In this document: piece by piece, positions 36,801 through 46,202 of the stretch
Numbering within the stretch: position 1 is the stretch's first letter
Layout: each line of letters starts with the position of its first letter
Assembly (NCBI GenBank): GCA_040954595.2
Contig: JBECUI020000040.1
Coordinates: forward strand, 55,026 to 119,025
Length of the DNA stretch: 64,000 nucleotides
Source: Balanoglossus misakiensis
Lineage: Eukaryota > Hemichordata
Direction: 5' to 3'
The notes under the pieces: generated by a model
What the model saw: the letters and a program-made list of their open reading frames with translations, nothing else
Databases searched by the model: none
Told to the model about the DNA's origin: nothing
Program-made: the position numbers and the translations under genes

Positions 36801-37267
36801 GGAAGGACAGGAACATCCTCCTCATTATTCCAGCGCCGATAACTTCTTCGTTGACCGAGAACCTCAGAATTGATGTCGGAAAGGAGAGTGGAAAACTGAA
36901 TGGCCCCAGTATTATCGAGAATGCGCAGAGAGACAAAACCGTCCAGATTATCGACCAGAGAGGCAGAAATTCTTTCTAATTCAAAGTAGGAGTCATCCTG
37001 ACGAACAGAGAAAACAGCCTGGAAGGAGCGTTCATTGGCCAGATCAGAAAATCTGGCCAGGTTGTTTTCATGCCAAAGACGGACAGCATCTCCATCCTCT
37101 TTCAAGCGAAAAAGCTGATCGACCTTAACACGTTCACTAAAGAAATCAGACTCAAGGTAACGAAACAAGCCAGTGTAGGCTAAAACAGCAAATGCAGCTG
37201 TACCTGCAAGGGACAGTAGAAAAGTAAGGGCTATTTTCTGTTTGGAATGCATCCCTCTTAACCTCAA
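33854..37267 (-). CDS. Large membrane protein with cache-like domain and 21 tandem 16-residue repeats
   Basis: 1,137 residues from TTG 37267; ATG 37252 (residue 6) is an alternative start. Membrane helix 1 is at about 15-37 and an extracytoplasmic domain of about 260 residues resembles dCache sensors (inference). Helix 2 is at about 299-324, followed by a charged helical linker. Residues 468-803 are 21 contiguous copies of EDLESLAPLEDLSSAA with A/E at position 7 and A/T at the end. An acidic linker and a C-terminal domain of about 150 residues (GAF-like feel, unproven) follow. No kinase, GGDEF or MCP motif is seen. It is followed on the left by IS remnants; to the right, 124 nt separate it from rplQ. 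Confidence 0.75.
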   Translation of the reverse strand: MRLRGMHSKQKIALTFLLSLAGTAAFAVLAYTGLFRYLESDFFSERVKVDQLFRLKEDGDAVRLWHENNLARFSDLANERSFQAVFSVRQDDSYFELERISASLVDNLDGFVSLRILDNTGAIQFSTLLSDINSEVLGQRRSYRRWNNEEDVPVLPLGESVREASWFYHDEIGQRFHYVLPLTDRAFNYRGWAVVTMNSTGLEASLAMENRTASGGTVWIVEDRGVVIDLRPSQAARVVGEGLELWSGETSPEPFQIFALAGGSKIPKESYWLATVAVGSGEEKFYIGRLIPGKFFSFSPLIQGLILTVFFTTLSLMFYLLFNLRQEQVVILRERIKKLQIGLIKDWLSGKEGSNYRVKASELELRREEVRKELRRGLGRLKKTDSDIVDDLIDKGWNEILEVMGRQGGDSTTVPTFSDGSLWNLKEIEKIITKAVASVKVSVSPEAISVAEKAVSKPVEMVKVAVTEDLESLEPLEDLSSAAEDLESLAPLEDLSSAAEDLESLEPLEDLSSAAEDLESLAPLEDLSSATEDLESLAPLEDLSSAAEDLESLEPLEDLSSAAEDLESLAPLEDLSSATEDLESLAPLEDLSSAAEDLESLEPLEDLSSAAEDLESLAPLEDLSSAAEDLESLAPLEDLSSAAEDLESLEPLEDLSSAAEDLESLAPLEDLSSAAEDLESLAPLEDLSSAAEDLESLAPLEDLTSATEDLESLEPLEDLSSAAEDLESLEPLEDLSSAAEDLESLAPLEDLTSATEDLESLEPLEDLSSAAEDLESLAPLEDLSSAAEDLESLAPLEDLSSATEEEFDASELPSELEDLTVEPEEAAIPEDLPQWSGISTLPREPEENLEILPLVLSDESKELIEINHSDHYVYNAKFMQLDYYPLNLRQGKSKIEDAEKPNYSEPSGDHPSSEQDEYEDQDDGVSTWTLREVLKDTDVFDHSTPVNTPQVAQEVDGEEFTFESIIRTHTKGLLPSDLKDSTSKLLMARKRNQWVPDGFDFDHFLFGYQQGATGIYKSLIKIAKNYNALCSVLFEKKEDGLSIDYSIGLDTESASRLSTSKDEPTWRLWFAPRLVVFLQSIKHSPIGDKVNSQDFRFIKSGLFLPILYQKKQSYLFLGFKEAPLNPLKIVLECTGKQ
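34859..35866 (-). repeat. 48-bp tandem repeat array, 21 units, inside the membrane protein gene
   Basis: 21 x 48 bp = 1,008 bp with no length variation. In coding order the residue at position 7 of each unit follows E A E A A E A A E A A E A A A E E A E A A, and Thr-ending units occur at 4, 7, 15, 18 and 21. This shows a higher-order period of three units (144 bp) in much of the array, so multi-unit duplications have shaped it. Synonymous changes (for example GAC/GAT-type and TCT/TCC choices) are few. Confidence 0.95.
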
Positions 37268-37391
37268 CCATCCTTATATAACCAACATTCGTTTGAAAAA
37301 ACCCATGGTTAGGAGCCCCTACCACTTAAGGTCTTTAAGATATTGTCGGAATTTCTAAGACATAACATAAATGCCAAGTTCAGGCAAATGC

Positions 37392-37937
37392 TTATTTTGG
37401 CTGAGTCTTTTCGTCTACCTGAGATGCGACTGTCTCACTCGTATCCTCTTTGTCATCTTGGGAAGCTTCTCCGGACTCGGGAGGAGAAGCAGAAGACACA
37501 ACATCAGCCGTAATGGCTTTGGAATCAGGAGATCCCCGCTTCACTTTTTTCTTTTTACTCTTCGGAGGGGAAAGCTCTGAGTCATCTTTGAGCAACTCCA
37601 GAATGACCATTTCAGCAAGGTCGTTCCGACGAAGGCCTTTCTTCAGCATCCGGGTATACCCCCCAGGACGTTCTGCGAAAGAAGGGCCTACTTCTGTAAA
37701 AAGTTTATTTAAAACAACCTTTGTGTAGATTTTTTTAGCAGCAATGCGCCTGTTATGAACAGAATCGACCTTAGCCCGAGTAAGCAGTTTTTCTGCTACT
37801 CTGCGAACCTCAAGTGCCTTGGCCTTCGTCGTTTCAATACGACCATGCTTAATAAGCGAGGTAAGCATGTTTCTACATAGCGCCTTCCGATGACTGGACT
37901 TGCGGCCAAGCCTATTAAAACCAATCCTATTGTGCAT
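37392..37937 (-). CDS. rplQ: 50S ribosomal protein L17 with acidic/charged C-terminal extension
   Basis: Assembly protein of the 50S subunit. Residues 1-120 are the conserved L17 core ([20 protein letters not shown], then [19 protein letters not shown]). A further 60 residues form a low-complexity tail rich in Lys, Ser, Glu and Asp; L17 is normally 115-130 residues. Intact, the last gene of the alpha operon here; the start overlaps the rpoA stop. Confidence 0.95.
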   Translation of the reverse strand: MHNRIGFNRLGRKSSHRKALCRNMLTSLIKHGRIETTKAKALEVRRVAEKLLTRAKVDSVHNRRIAAKKIYTKVVLNKLFTEVGPSFAERPGGYTRMLKKGLRRNDLAEMVILELLKDDSELSPPKSKKKKVKRGSPDSKAITADVVSSASPPESGEASQDDKEDTSETVASQVDEKTQPK

Positions 37938-39034
37938 TAGCCCTGTGTCTCCTCTGTAGATACGATGGATTCAGCTTTCTTCGCAGCGGCCTCGCGAGAG
38001 ATTCCTCTCTCACCAATTTTTATGGAATTCTTCAGGATGCTGTAATCAGTCATTCCCAAATTTAAATTCCACTCCTTAAGCTTTTCTTTGATTTCCTGAA
38101 GAGACTTCTTGCCAAAATTTCTGGTTTTAGCAATGTCGTCGGCAGTTCTCCGGGCAAGCTCCCCTATTGTTTTAATATTGGCGTTTTTCAGACAGTTACT
38201 GGAGCGTACGGAAAGCTCAAGCTCTTCAACAGGAGTCTCCATAAGGATTCTAACTCGTTCTTCGTCTTCGTCAAGGCTTTCTTCGCTCTCGAATTCTTCT
38301 TCGTCGAAGTTAATAAAAATAGAGAAATGTTCCTTGGCTATTTTTGCGGCCTCGGCAAGGGTGTTTTCTGCTGAGATTGTGCTATCCGTCCAAATTTCCA
38401 TAATGAGCTTATCGTAGTCCGAACGCTGACCTACTCGAGTATTTTCTACGGAATATTTAACTTTAAGGACGGGGCTGAAAATTGAATCAATAGGAATGGT
38501 CCCTAGGTACTCAATGTACTTGTTATTGACTTCAGCAGGAACATAACCGCGGCCAAGATTGATTTGAACTTGAAAATCAAGATTGGCTCCTTCCATCAAA
38601 GTGCAGATCAACTGTTCTTTGTTGGCAACTAAGACACCCATCCGTTCGAGATCAGCACCAGTCATCCTACCCGAGCCTTTCCATTCCAGACTAATAGTTA
38701 GCTCCTCCATATCTTCAGGAAGCCTTAACTGCAGAGATTTGAGATTACTGATGATCTCCGGTGTGTCCTCAACCACATGAGGAATAGACTCATACTCACT
38801 GGCAACAACATTAGAACTTCCATCTTCGTTAAAAACCACGATTCGCACAGCAGACACAGCATAGCCTTGTATTGATGAGAGAAGAATTCTTCTCAAGGTA
38901 TTGCCTAGTGTAATTCCGTATCCTCTTTCGAAGGGATAAGCTACAAATTTACCATAATCCGGAGTTTCTTCACTGCGTTCAAATGTGGCCGCTTTAGGTC
39001 TTTTAAACCCTTTCAGAAGATTTTTTCTTGCCAT
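37937..39034 (-). CDS. rpoA: RNA polymerase alpha subunit
   Basis: Scaffold of RNA polymerase. It has 365 residues. The N-terminal assembly domain has [20 protein letters not shown] and GAKVTA-equivalent regions. The C-terminal domain, with [19 protein letters not shown], carries the helix-hairpin-helix DNA/activator-binding fold. It ends with a longer than usual tail (about 30 residues beyond LGM). It is intact, in contrast to many neighbours. Confidence 0.97.
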   Translation of the reverse strand: MARKNLLKGFKRPKAATFERSEETPDYGKFVAYPFERGYGITLGNTLRRILLSSIQGYAVSAVRIVVFNEDGSSNVVASEYESIPHVVEDTPEIISNLKSLQLRLPEDMEELTISLEWKGSGRMTGADLERMGVLVANKEQLICTLMEGANLDFQVQINLGRGYVPAEVNNKYIEYLGTIPIDSIFSPVLKVKYSVENTRVGQRSDYDKLIMEIWTDSTISAENTLAEAAKIAKEHFSIFINFDEEEFESEESLDEDEERVRILMETPVEELELSVRSSNCLKNANIKTIGELARRTADDIAKTRNFGKKSLQEIKEKLKEWNLNLGMTDYSILKNSIKIGERGISREAAAKKAESIVSTEETQG

Positions 39035-39094
39035 ATATCGCTCCTCTCGTACGGGGGCCCAATCAAGGGAAATTTAGATGTTCCAGAGATGTGA

Positions 39095-39476
39095 CTATAC
39101 CCGTCGGCTCTTCGGGGGACGACAACCGTTATGGGGAATAGGGGTGGTGTCCTTAATTGTTCTTACTCGAAGTCCCATATTACCTAGGGACCTGATAGCC
39201 GATTCTCTTCCGACTCCAGGACCTCTCACAAAAACATTCACCACTTGAAGTCCATAATCCCTGGCCCTGCCTGTGGCTGTCTCTGCGGTAGTCTGGGCAG
39301 CATAAGGAGTCGATTTTTTTAGCTCCTCTAAATCCAAGAGAGCCTGCACTGCACCAAGCAATGGTATTACCCTTCAGGTCGGTAATCGTCACAATTGTAT
39401 TGTTAAAACTAGCTTGGATATAGGCATTGCCTTCCAGTACTATCTTTTTCTCACGTTTCTTTTTGGTTTTAGCCAC
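39095..39476 (-). CDS. rpsK: 30S ribosomal protein S11, one frameshift
   Basis: Platform protein of the 30S subunit. The first frame gives [20 protein letters not shown] through SLGFRGAKK, then goes off frame at the seven-base A/T run 39313-39319; removal of one base continues with [20 protein letters not shown] to the conserved end [10 protein letters not shown] at 39095. Restored length is about 126 residues. It lies between rpsM and rpoA as in other alpha operons. Confidence 0.93.
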
Positions 39477-39495
39477 GCATCATCCTCCGATCCGC

Positions 39496-39861
39496 TTATT
39501 TCTTTTTCTTGGCAACAGTCTTAGGTTTCCCTTTGCGGGTCCTGGCATTCGTTTTAGTTCGTTGCCCTCGCAAAGGAAGGCCCCGACGATGCCTTAGGCC
39601 TCGATAACAACCGATGTCCATCAGACGTTTAATGTTAAGAGAGACTTCCGACCGAAGTCTTCCCTCAACTTTATAATCATTTTCAATGACTTTCCTGAGG
39701 TTTTTAAGTTCCTCGGCAGAAAGTTGATCAATACGTACTTTCGGGTCAATATTAATTGCCTCACAAATCTGCCGGGCTGAGGTCCTACCGATACCGTAAA
39801 TATAGATTAACGCAATGTCCGTCTGCTTGTTGGGTAAGTCAACACCCGCTATACGCACCAT
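39496..39861 (-). CDS. rpsM: 30S ribosomal protein S13
   Basis: Head protein of the 30S subunit contacting tRNA and the 50S bridge. It has 121 residues, intact. [20 protein letters not shown], the helix-two-turn-helix region with [11 protein letters not shown], and the basic C-terminal tail [17 protein letters not shown] are all present. Confidence 0.97.
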   Translation of the reverse strand: MVRIAGVDLPNKQTDIALIYIYGIGRTSARQICEAINIDPKVRIDQLSAEELKNLRKVIENDYKVEGRLRSEVSLNIKRLMDIGCYRGLRHRRGLPLRGQRTKTNARTRKGKPKTVAKKKK

Positions 39862-39872
39862 TAGATTAACTC

Positions 39873-39986
39873 CTATTTCTGTCGTTGTTTATGTTTGGGA
39901 TTCGAACAGATAATCCGCACAACACCGCAACGACGTATTACCCGACATTTCTCGCATATAGGTTTTACGCTAGCTCTTACTTTCAT
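39873..39986 (-). CDS. rpmJ: 50S ribosomal protein L36
   Basis: A 37-residue zinc-ribbon protein: [20 protein letters not shown], then [17 protein letters not shown]. The C-x2-C...C-x4-H zinc ligands are kept, so it is the zinc-binding form. It lies between secY and rpsM, the usual place. Confidence 0.96.
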   Translation of the reverse strand: MKVRASVKPICEKCRVIRRCGVVRIICSNPKHKQRQK

Positions 39987-40003
39987 GATTACTCCTTAAC
40001 TTA

Positions 40004-41335
40004 CTACAAGGTTCTAGAGCGGAGTTTTCCGCCTTTGGTCAGACCTTCATGGTGATGCATCTTTAGATGTCCTTCAATTTGACTCATCGTATCCAAATCG
40101 ACTCCCACCATGATCAGCAAGGAGGTTCCCCCCATAATGTAGGCAACCTGTTGTGGGAATCCAAAAAGATTTACAATAAGTGAAGGGATCAGAGCAATAA
40201 GCGCAAGGAAAAGAGAGCCGGGAAGTACCAATCTATTCAAGATTCTGGTTAAATACCCCTCCATATTTTCACTCCTGATCCCAGGGATAGAACCTCCATT
40301 CTCTCGAATCTGCTTGGCAATTTCTACTGGATTCAATGATACCTGAGTGTAAAAATAAGCAAAGAAAACGATTAGAATTGTGTAGAGAGCCAGATAAGGC
40401 CCGCCGTTTGGCCTCAAGAAACTGGCAATTCTGGCCCATCCAGCACTTGAAGCCCCTAGACCCGAGGCAATCTGCAAAGGAAAAGTCAAAATGGAAGAAG
40501 CAAAAATTATTGGGATTACTCCTGAAGGATTTATCTTAAAAGGTATATATGAATTCTGGGCACCGTAAATTTTCCGACCGACAATACGCCTGGCATAATG
40601 AACGGGAATCTTTCGCTGCCCCTGCTGTTCGTAAATGACCAAAACCACCACGAGCACAAATATGACAAAAGCAAAAATGACAAAACCGGATTGAGGTTGC
40701 CAAGTCGAATCTCCTGAAAGAGCAGATTTATGGCTCCAGGCATTCTGGCAACAATACCAGTAAAAATCAACAAAGAAATCCCGTTACCAACGCCCCTGTT
40801 GCTTATCTGTTCTCCAATCCACATAAGAAGAACGGTTCCAGCTGTCACCGTTAACAAGGCAATAAAGAATGAAACGCCAGCCCAGTAAAGAAGTATTGAT
40901 AGCATCGGGAATCCGTCGGGCGTAACCAGTTAAAGCCCAGGCCTGGATAAGGCAGATCAACACTGTTCCATATCGAGTCAATCGTTGGATTTTTTTCCGA
41001 CCACCCTCTTCCTCTGAGATTTTCTTCAACCTGGGAAAAACCAGAAGCATGAGCTGCATAATAATGCTCGTGGAGATGTAAGGCATGATACCTAACATGA
41101 ATATCGAGAAATTTTTAAAGGCCCCGCCGGCAAAAAAGTCAAGATAATCAACAATACCAAGCCCCGCTGCTCCTCCAGCCTGAGTAGCAAAGTAGAGCTT
41201 CAGAACATTGACATCCACTCCAGGTATGGGGATAACTGAACCAATCCTGTGAATCACCAGCATACTCAGAGTAAAGATTACACGTCTGCGAAGGTCGGGG
41301 ATTCTGAAAATATCAACTATAGGGTTGTTGGCCAT
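40004..41335 (-). CDS. secY: Protein translocase subunit SecY, two frameshifts
   Basis: Central channel of the Sec translocon. The N-terminal part (IPIPGVDVNVLKLYF, plug and first helices) runs to about 40900, where the frame changes. The next piece contains SNRGVGNGISLLIFTGIVA. A second shift near 40685 leads to VYEQQGQRKIPVHYARRIVG-type sequence (seen as VIYEQQGQRKIPVHYARR) and to the C-terminal helices with GGTSLLIMVGVDLDTMSQIE. Restored length is about 443 residues with ten membrane helices. Confidence 0.94.
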
Positions 41336-41341
41336 TATACC

Positions 41342-41812
41342 CTACTTCCCTGTATCCGACGAAGCGGCAGACAAGGTGACATTACCACCTGCCTTTTCAA
41401 TCTTTGCCCGGGCCGAAGCAGATACGGCTGGAACCGACACGATCAGCTTCTTTGTCAGTTCCCCCTTACCAAGGATCTTCACAAGCTTCTCATGTTTTTT
41501 GACGAGGCCTCCGGCAATCAGAGTCTCCAGGTCAATGCGGTCACCATCGGCATAAGCCCTTTCAAGAGCAGCAAGGTTAATAGCCACATACTTGATTTTT
41601 AAAGGGATGGTTCGAGAAACCCCGAGAGGCTACCCCGTCGGTACAGAGCATTTGTCCACCTTCAAAGCCTATGCGCACACCACCACCAGAACGTGCTTTC
41701 TGTCCTTTATGACCACGACCGGCAGTTTTACCACCACCAGAGGAACGCCCCCTTCCCTTAATGGTCTTGGTCTTATTTGCCCTTGGGGAACTCTAAGCAT
41801 AAATTCACTCAT
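41342..41812 (-). CDS. rplO: 50S ribosomal protein L15, two frameshifts
   Basis: Starts [11 protein letters not shown] at 41812, overlapping the rpmD stop (ATGA). The frame shifts at the GGGG run near 41786, after which [20 protein letters not shown] and [12 protein letters not shown] follow, and again in the A5 run near 41599, before [17 protein letters not shown]. The last 81 residues to SSDTGK are open. Both breaks are in homopolymers; one base each restores about 156 residues. Confidence 0.93.
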
Positions 41813-42010
41813 TGGACATCCTCCACCTCTATGAGATGAGAAACCGCGCTCACCATACCCAGTACTGCTGGATTTGCGTTCTTTTCTACTATGGAATTCA
41901 AACTTCCTAAGGCCCAGAGCTCTGACCGTTTTCTTCTGTTCAGGCTTACGTCCAATAGTGCTGCGGACAAGTTTTATCCGAATTCTCGGGGTCTGTTTTT
42001 CTCCAGCCAT
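41809..42010 (-). CDS. rpmD: 50S ribosomal protein L30, one frameshift
   Basis: Begins MAGEKQTPRIRIKLVRSTIG and shows GRKPEQKKTVRALGLRK, the L30 core. A T-run near 41907 breaks the frame; the other frame gives NSIVEKNANPAVLGMVSAVS and ends IEVEDVQ at 41809. Restored length is 66 residues, slightly longer than the usual 58-60. Confidence 0.92.
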
Positions 42011-42011
42011 A

Positions 42012-42514
42012 CTAACCCCACATATCCTTAATTGTTTTGCCACGGCCAACAGCAATTTCCTTGGGATCAAAAAGTTGGCCAAGACCAGAGAAAACACCCT
42101 TAACAATATTGATGGTATTTTTGGAGCCCAGTCTCTTAGCTAAAACATCCTTTACTCCAACAGCTTCCATAACGGCCCGAACAGGTCCCCTGCAATAATA
42201 CCTGTGCCTGGAGTTGCTGGTTTTAAAAGTACCGAGGCACTTTTGTACTTTCCTAAGACCTCATGGGGTAAGGTGTTTCTCTTAAGAGGTACATGAATAA
42301 AGTTCTTTTTAGCCTTATCTATACTTTTGCGAATGGCTTCAGAAACATCATTCGCCTTACCAAATCCTAAACCGACACGGCCTTCTCCATCTCCCACAAC
42401 CATTAAAGCGCTGAAGGACATTTTTCGTCCCCCTTTAACTGCCTTGGAAACACGAGATATCCGAATAAGCTTCTCTGTAAATTCCTTTTCTTCGCTTCTT
42501 TCCCGTACTGTCAT
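42012..42514 (-). CDS. rpsE: 30S ribosomal protein S5, one frameshift
   Basis: Decoding-fidelity protein. [20 protein letters not shown] and [20 protein letters not shown] are the RNA-binding domain. After GTGIIAG the G4 run near 42187 lacks one base; the continuation [20 protein letters not shown] and [13 protein letters not shown] reaches the stop at 42012. Restored length is about 167 residues. Confidence 0.94.
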
Positions 42515-42523
42515 TCCGTTCCT

Positions 42524-42882
42524 CTAAAATTCGATACCCGCTTGGCGGGCTCCGTCTGCTACGGCTTTCACAATACCATGATACAGATATCCGTTCCTAT
42601 CAAAAATAACAGTTGTGATATTGGCCGCTTTTAACCGTTTGCCTATGGTCTGTCCCACAAGCTTGCCATCCTCAACGGTCCGTTTGCTATTTTTGAGCTC
42701 TTTTTCCAGGGTGGAGGCACATGCTAAAGTGGTACCAGTGATGTCGTCAATAGCCTGTACGCTGATATTCTTAAGACTCTTGGTCACCGTCATGCGTGGA
42801 GCTTCCCTGGTTCCTTGTAGTTTCCCACGTATTCTTTTTTTCGCAGCCGATACCTACGATACTTATTAGCCAGTCTATCCAT
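42524..42882 (-). CDS. rplR: 50S ribosomal protein L18, one frameshift
   Basis: Binds 5S rRNA. The start at 42882 gives MDRLANKYRRYRLRKK; a seven-A run (42835-42841) needs one more base to continue with RIRGKLQGTREAPRMTVTKS. The rest, to RNGYLYHGIVKAVADGARQA, is open. Restored length is 119 residues. Confidence 0.93.
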
Positions 42883-42894
42883 AAAGTCCTTTCA

Positions 42895-43439
42895 TTAACC
42901 TCCACTAGATTTTGCTTTGCCGACTTTCCGTTGGATATGCTCATTGTCGTAACGGATCCCCTTGCCTTTGTATGGTTCTGGAGGTCGAAGGCTCCGGATT
43001 TCCGCAGCCGTTTGCCCTAAAAGCTGCCGATCAATGCTATCTATTTTTATCCGATTGCTTCCTTCTACGGTAACCTGGACACCCTCAGGAACAAGGTACT
43101 CAATGGGGTTAGAAAAACCAAGATTAAACATCAGAATATTATCCCTGAAGCTCGACCCTATATCCAACTCCATTAATCAACAAAGTCTTGCTGAATCCCT
43201 TAGAAACTCCAAAGACCATATTCTCAAGCAACCTTTTAAAAAGTCCGTGCATGGCCCGGGCCCTTTTCGAATTATTTGCCGAGAAACAAGAACCTCAGAA
43301 TCGCTGATTGTAAAGGAAACTTCCGGTTCAAAAGACTGAGCAAGTTCGCCCTTACTCCCCTTTACGGAAACTATATTTTTTCTATGGTGACAGAGACTCC
43401 AGAAGGAATCGACACCGGCTTCATTCCTATGCGTGACAA
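42895..43439 (-). CDS. rplF: 50S ribosomal protein L6, TTG start, two or more frameshifts
   Basis: The likely start is TTG 43439 (reading [17 protein letters not shown]) with GGGA upstream; no ATG fits. Frame shifts near 43258 (GGGCCCGGGCC) and near 43150 separate the first domain, the piece [20 protein letters not shown], and the second domain ending [20 protein letters not shown]. About 181 residues when joined. Confidence 0.88.
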
Positions 43440-43450
43440 GATTCTATCCC

Positions 43451-43849
43451 TTACCAGACTTTACAGATGATCTCACCGCCAACCTGGTTAGCCGTGGCCT
43501 TCTTTCCTGTAGTAACCCCAATGGAAGTGGAGACAATTACTGTTCCAAAACCGTTAAAGACTCGCGGCATACTCTTGTACCCCGAATATATTCGCCGCCC
43601 TGGAGTAGATACAGACTTTATCCCATGAATGATGGGCTCTTGTTTGTTGTTGTATTTCAAAAAGACCCGGATAACATCGTGTTCTTCCAGGCTCACCTTC
43701 TTAAAATTTTTAATAAAACCTTCATTCTTATGGATTTTGATAATTTCAAATTTAATCTTTGAGGGCCGAATATCCACCTTCTCAAACTTAGCTGAAACAG
43801 CGTTTCGCAGTTTGGTAAGCATATCGGCAACTGGACTACTGATACTCAT
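43451..43849 (-). CDS. rpsH: 30S ribosomal protein S8
   Basis: Central-domain 16S rRNA binder. It has 132 residues, intact: [20 protein letters not shown] at the start, and the C-terminal [20 protein letters not shown] region followed by VIVSTSIGV. It lies between rpsN and rplF as in standard spc operons. Confidence 0.97.
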   Translation of the reverse strand: MSISSPVADMLTKLRNAVSAKFEKVDIRPSKIKFEIIKIHKNEGFIKNFKKVSLEEHDVIRVFLKYNNKQEPIIHGIKSVSTPGRRIYSGYKSMPRVFNGFGTVIVSTSIGVTTGKKATANQVGGEIICKVW

Positions 43850-43860
43850 TTCCGCTCCTG

Positions 43861-44046
43861 TTACCAGCTGGACTTAGTGACACCAGGAATTATACCCTGA
43901 TTAGCCAATTCCCGGAAGCAAATCCTACACATCTCAAACTTCCTCATATAACCCCTGGGACGCCCACAAATACGGCAACGCCGAACGGTTCGACTCATAA
44001 ATTTGGGTTTCCGATTCGCTTTGATGATCATTGATTTTTTTGCCAC
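43861..44046 (-). CDS. rpsN: 30S ribosomal protein S14, zinc type, GTG start
   Basis: 61 residues from GTG 44046 (AAGGAG lies 9-10 nt upstream, inside the end of rplE). An upstream in-frame extension to 44076 belongs to rplE. The zinc ligands CRICGRPRG and CRIC make it the short S14 type Z. Ends [11 protein letters not shown]. Confidence 0.95.
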   Translation of the reverse strand: MAKKSMIIKANRKPKFMSRTVRRCRICGRPRGYMRKFEMCRICFRELANQGIIPGVTKSSW

Positions 44047-44050
44047 TTCC

Positions 44051-44604
44051 TTACTCCTTGCTGAAAGGCATGCCAAAACTTCCTTAAAAGGCTTCTCGCC
44101 TCGCCGTCTTTTGACCCTGTCGTGATAATAGCCACATTAAGCCCTCGAACTTTCTCAATATTTGTCATAATTAATCTCAGGAAAGATAATTTGCTCCTGA
44201 ATACCTAAGGAAAAATTTCCTCTGCCGTCAAAGGCTTTGGGATTCACCCCACGGAAATCCTTGACCCTCGGGAGTGCTACGTTGAGCAGCCTATCGAGGA
44301 ACTCATACATTCGACTCCCCCGAAGGGTAACCTTAGCTCCTATCTCCATGCCCTGACGTATCTTGAAATTCGCTATGGATTTCCGTGCCCGAGTTTTGAT
44401 AACTTTTTGTCCGGTAATAGTTTCTAATTCAGTCACAACAGAATCAAGATATTTCTTGTTCGCAACGGAATCCCCAACCCCTGCCGATACAATGATTTTT
44501 TCAAGCCTAGGTACCTGCATGATGGATTTATAGGAAAACTCCTTGTGGAGTTCAGGAACTATGGCCTGGCGGTATTTGGTTTTCAATCTTGGCTCGTAAC
44601 TCAT
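44051..44604 (-). CDS. rplE: 50S ribosomal protein L5, two frameshifts
   Basis: Binds 5S rRNA at the central protuberance. The frame is open from [20 protein letters not shown] to FPEINYDK, then one extra base near 44160 shifts it; the protein continues [21 protein letters not shown] second extra T near 44076 precedes GMPFSKE and the stop at 44051. Restored length is about 184 residues. The ATG overlaps the rplX stop. Confidence 0.93.
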
Positions 44605-44920
44605 TAGAATGCCTCACCACATTTCCGACAAAAACGAGTTTTGGTTTTGTTGTCTACCCGAATTCCTATACGTGTTGGGCCACATTTTTTGCAGAGAATC
44701 ATCACATTGGAAAGGGCAAGTGCCGCTTCCACATCGATGATACCCCCTTGTCATTCTGTGACTTGGGTTTCTTGGTCTTTTTCACCAGGTTGAGTCCGTC
44801 TACAATAACCCGTTCCTTATCACGAACAATTTTCAAGATTTGTCCCTTCTTACCCTTATCTTTGCCCGCAATCACCTGAACTTGATCACCTTTTTTTATA
44901 CGTATTTTCACATTAGACAT
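44604..44920 (-). CDS. rplX: 50S ribosomal protein L24, one frameshift
   Basis: [20 protein letters not shown] is the KOW motif. The five-G run near 44748 lacks one base; the continuation [20 protein letters not shown] and CRKCGEAF includes the zinc-ribbon C-terminus (two CxxC pairs) found in many L24 proteins. Restored length is about 105 residues. Confidence 0.93.
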
Positions 44921-44929
44921 AGCATCACT

Positions 44930-45298
44930 CTAAAGTACTTCGGAGCCAGAGAAACAAATTTCATGTAATTAAAATCCCTCAACTCCCGGGCTATGGGCCC
45001 AAAAATACGTTTGCCCACAGGGTTACCCGATTGATCAATAATGACACAGGCGTTGTCATCAAAACGAATATAAGTACCATCCTCACGGCCATATTCTTTA
45101 TGAGTTCGAAACAATAAGAGCCCGCCGGATATCACCCTTCTTAATGGCCACATTGGGCCAATACGTTTTTTACGGCTACAATAATAACATCGCCTACCTT
45201 GGCAAAATGTCGTTTGCTCCCCCCAACACTTTTATACACTGTACTTTTTTGGCACCGGAATTATCGGCAACATTTAAGTAACTTTGCATCTGTACCAT
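44930..45298 (-). CDS. rplN: 50S ribosomal protein L14, about four frameshifts
   Basis: Start [20 protein letters not shown] at 45298. The frame changes near 45222 (G6 run), 45165, 45115 (TTT) and 44941. Pieces in order: [47 protein letters not shown], and the long open stretch to FVSLAPEVL with stop at 44930. About 122 residues, the normal length. Confidence 0.88.
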
Positions 45299-45307
45299 TG
45301 TTGTTCC

Positions 45308-45568
45308 CTATTTTCCTCTCTCCAGGATCTCCTGGAGAAGCCAGAATTTGCTCTTGCTAAGAGGACGGTTCTCAACAATCCTCACCGTATCACCAATCTT
45401 GGCGTCATTCTTTTCGTCGTGAGCCTTATACTTACAAGATTGAGTAATGTATTTCTTGTACAGCGGATGAAGCTGACGAGTGGAAACCTTAACGGTAATT
45501 GTCTTTTCCATCTTATCACTCACGACGATCCCTGTGAAGACCTTTCTGTTCTTCTTCTCATCCAGCAT
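45308..45568 (-). CDS. rpsQ: 30S ribosomal protein S17
   Basis: 86 residues, intact OB-fold protein: [20 protein letters not shown], then [20 protein letters not shown] and a family-typical LSKSKFW. The ATG overlaps the rpmC end by 11 nt. Confidence 0.97.
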   Translation of the reverse strand: MLDEKKNRKVFTGIVVSDKMEKTITVKVSTRQLHPLYKKYITQSCKYKAHDEKNDAKIGDTVRIVENRPLSKSKFWLLQEILERGK

Positions 45569-45773
45569 CTTGCTTGCCCTTCCTGATTCCTTGTGCGTGT
45601 TCGTGGATTATGGTATTTAATCTGGCAATGGAACGCCTGAGATTACGTTTTTCCAGGGGGTTCTCCACATGTCCCACAACTAATTCGAACCTCAAATCCC
45701 TCATTTTCTGAACGAACTCCGCTCTCTTCTGAATAAGTTCTTCCAGGGTCAACTCATTAAAGGTCTGTTTCAC
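45558..45773 (-). CDS. rpmC: 50S ribosomal protein L29, GTG start
   Basis: 71 residues from GTG 45773: [20 protein letters not shown], with the two-helix core ending [11 protein letters not shown]. The frame is open upstream into rplP only because of an indel there; the GTG just after the rplP stop (45779) is the sensible start. It sits near the peptide exit tunnel. Confidence 0.9.
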   Translation of the reverse strand: MKQTFNELTLEELIQKRAEFVQKMRDLRFELVVGHVENPLEKRNLRRSIARLNTIIHEHAQGIRKGKQDAG

Positions 45774-45778
45774 TATCT

Positions 45779-46202
45779 CTACCCCACATGATGTTTCACA
45801 ACGAATCTGGGACTTGATCGGTAACTTATTGTTAGCCAGAGTCATAGCCTCTCTGGCAAGCTCCATCTCCACTCCTGCAATTTCAAACATCATTGTTCCC
45901 GGTTTTACAACAGCTACCCATTTTTCAGGGTTGCCTTTGCCTTTACCCATACGGGTTTCTGCAGGTTTTTTTGTGTAAGGGATGTCAGGAAAATTCTTAT
46001 CCAGACCTTCCCTCCTCTTTTTATATGCCGCCGTCATGACAATCCTGGCGGCTTCAATCTGCCTGGAGTCCAGCCAGTGGGTTTTCCAAAGAAACAAGTC
46101 CATAATCTCCAAAGGAAATCTTATTGAGCCTACAAGCCTTTCCGGTAGAGAGGAGCGGCCGCGCTGCCTTTTTCTGTATTTTGTTCTCTTAGGACTAAGC
46201 AT
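45779..46202 (-). CDS. rplP: 50S ribosomal protein L16, several compensating frameshifts
   Basis: Starts [16 protein letters not shown] at 46202, overlapping the rpsC stop (TGATG). The conserved protein then hops frames: [14 protein letters not shown] in one, [12 protein letters not shown] in another, [14 protein letters not shown] in a third, then [20 protein letters not shown] back in the first. The end VVKHHVG with stop at 45779 is again in another frame. The net length is normal (about 140 residues), so insertions and deletions nearly cancel. Confidence 0.85.

Noticed and set aside
39308-39320. Programmed ribosomal frameshifting in rpsK, rplR or rplX slippery A/G runs
   Set aside because: Too many genes are affected, with both plus and minus shifts and no shared stimulatory structure; none of these genes is known to use frameshifting. 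Homopolymer read errors explain all cases.
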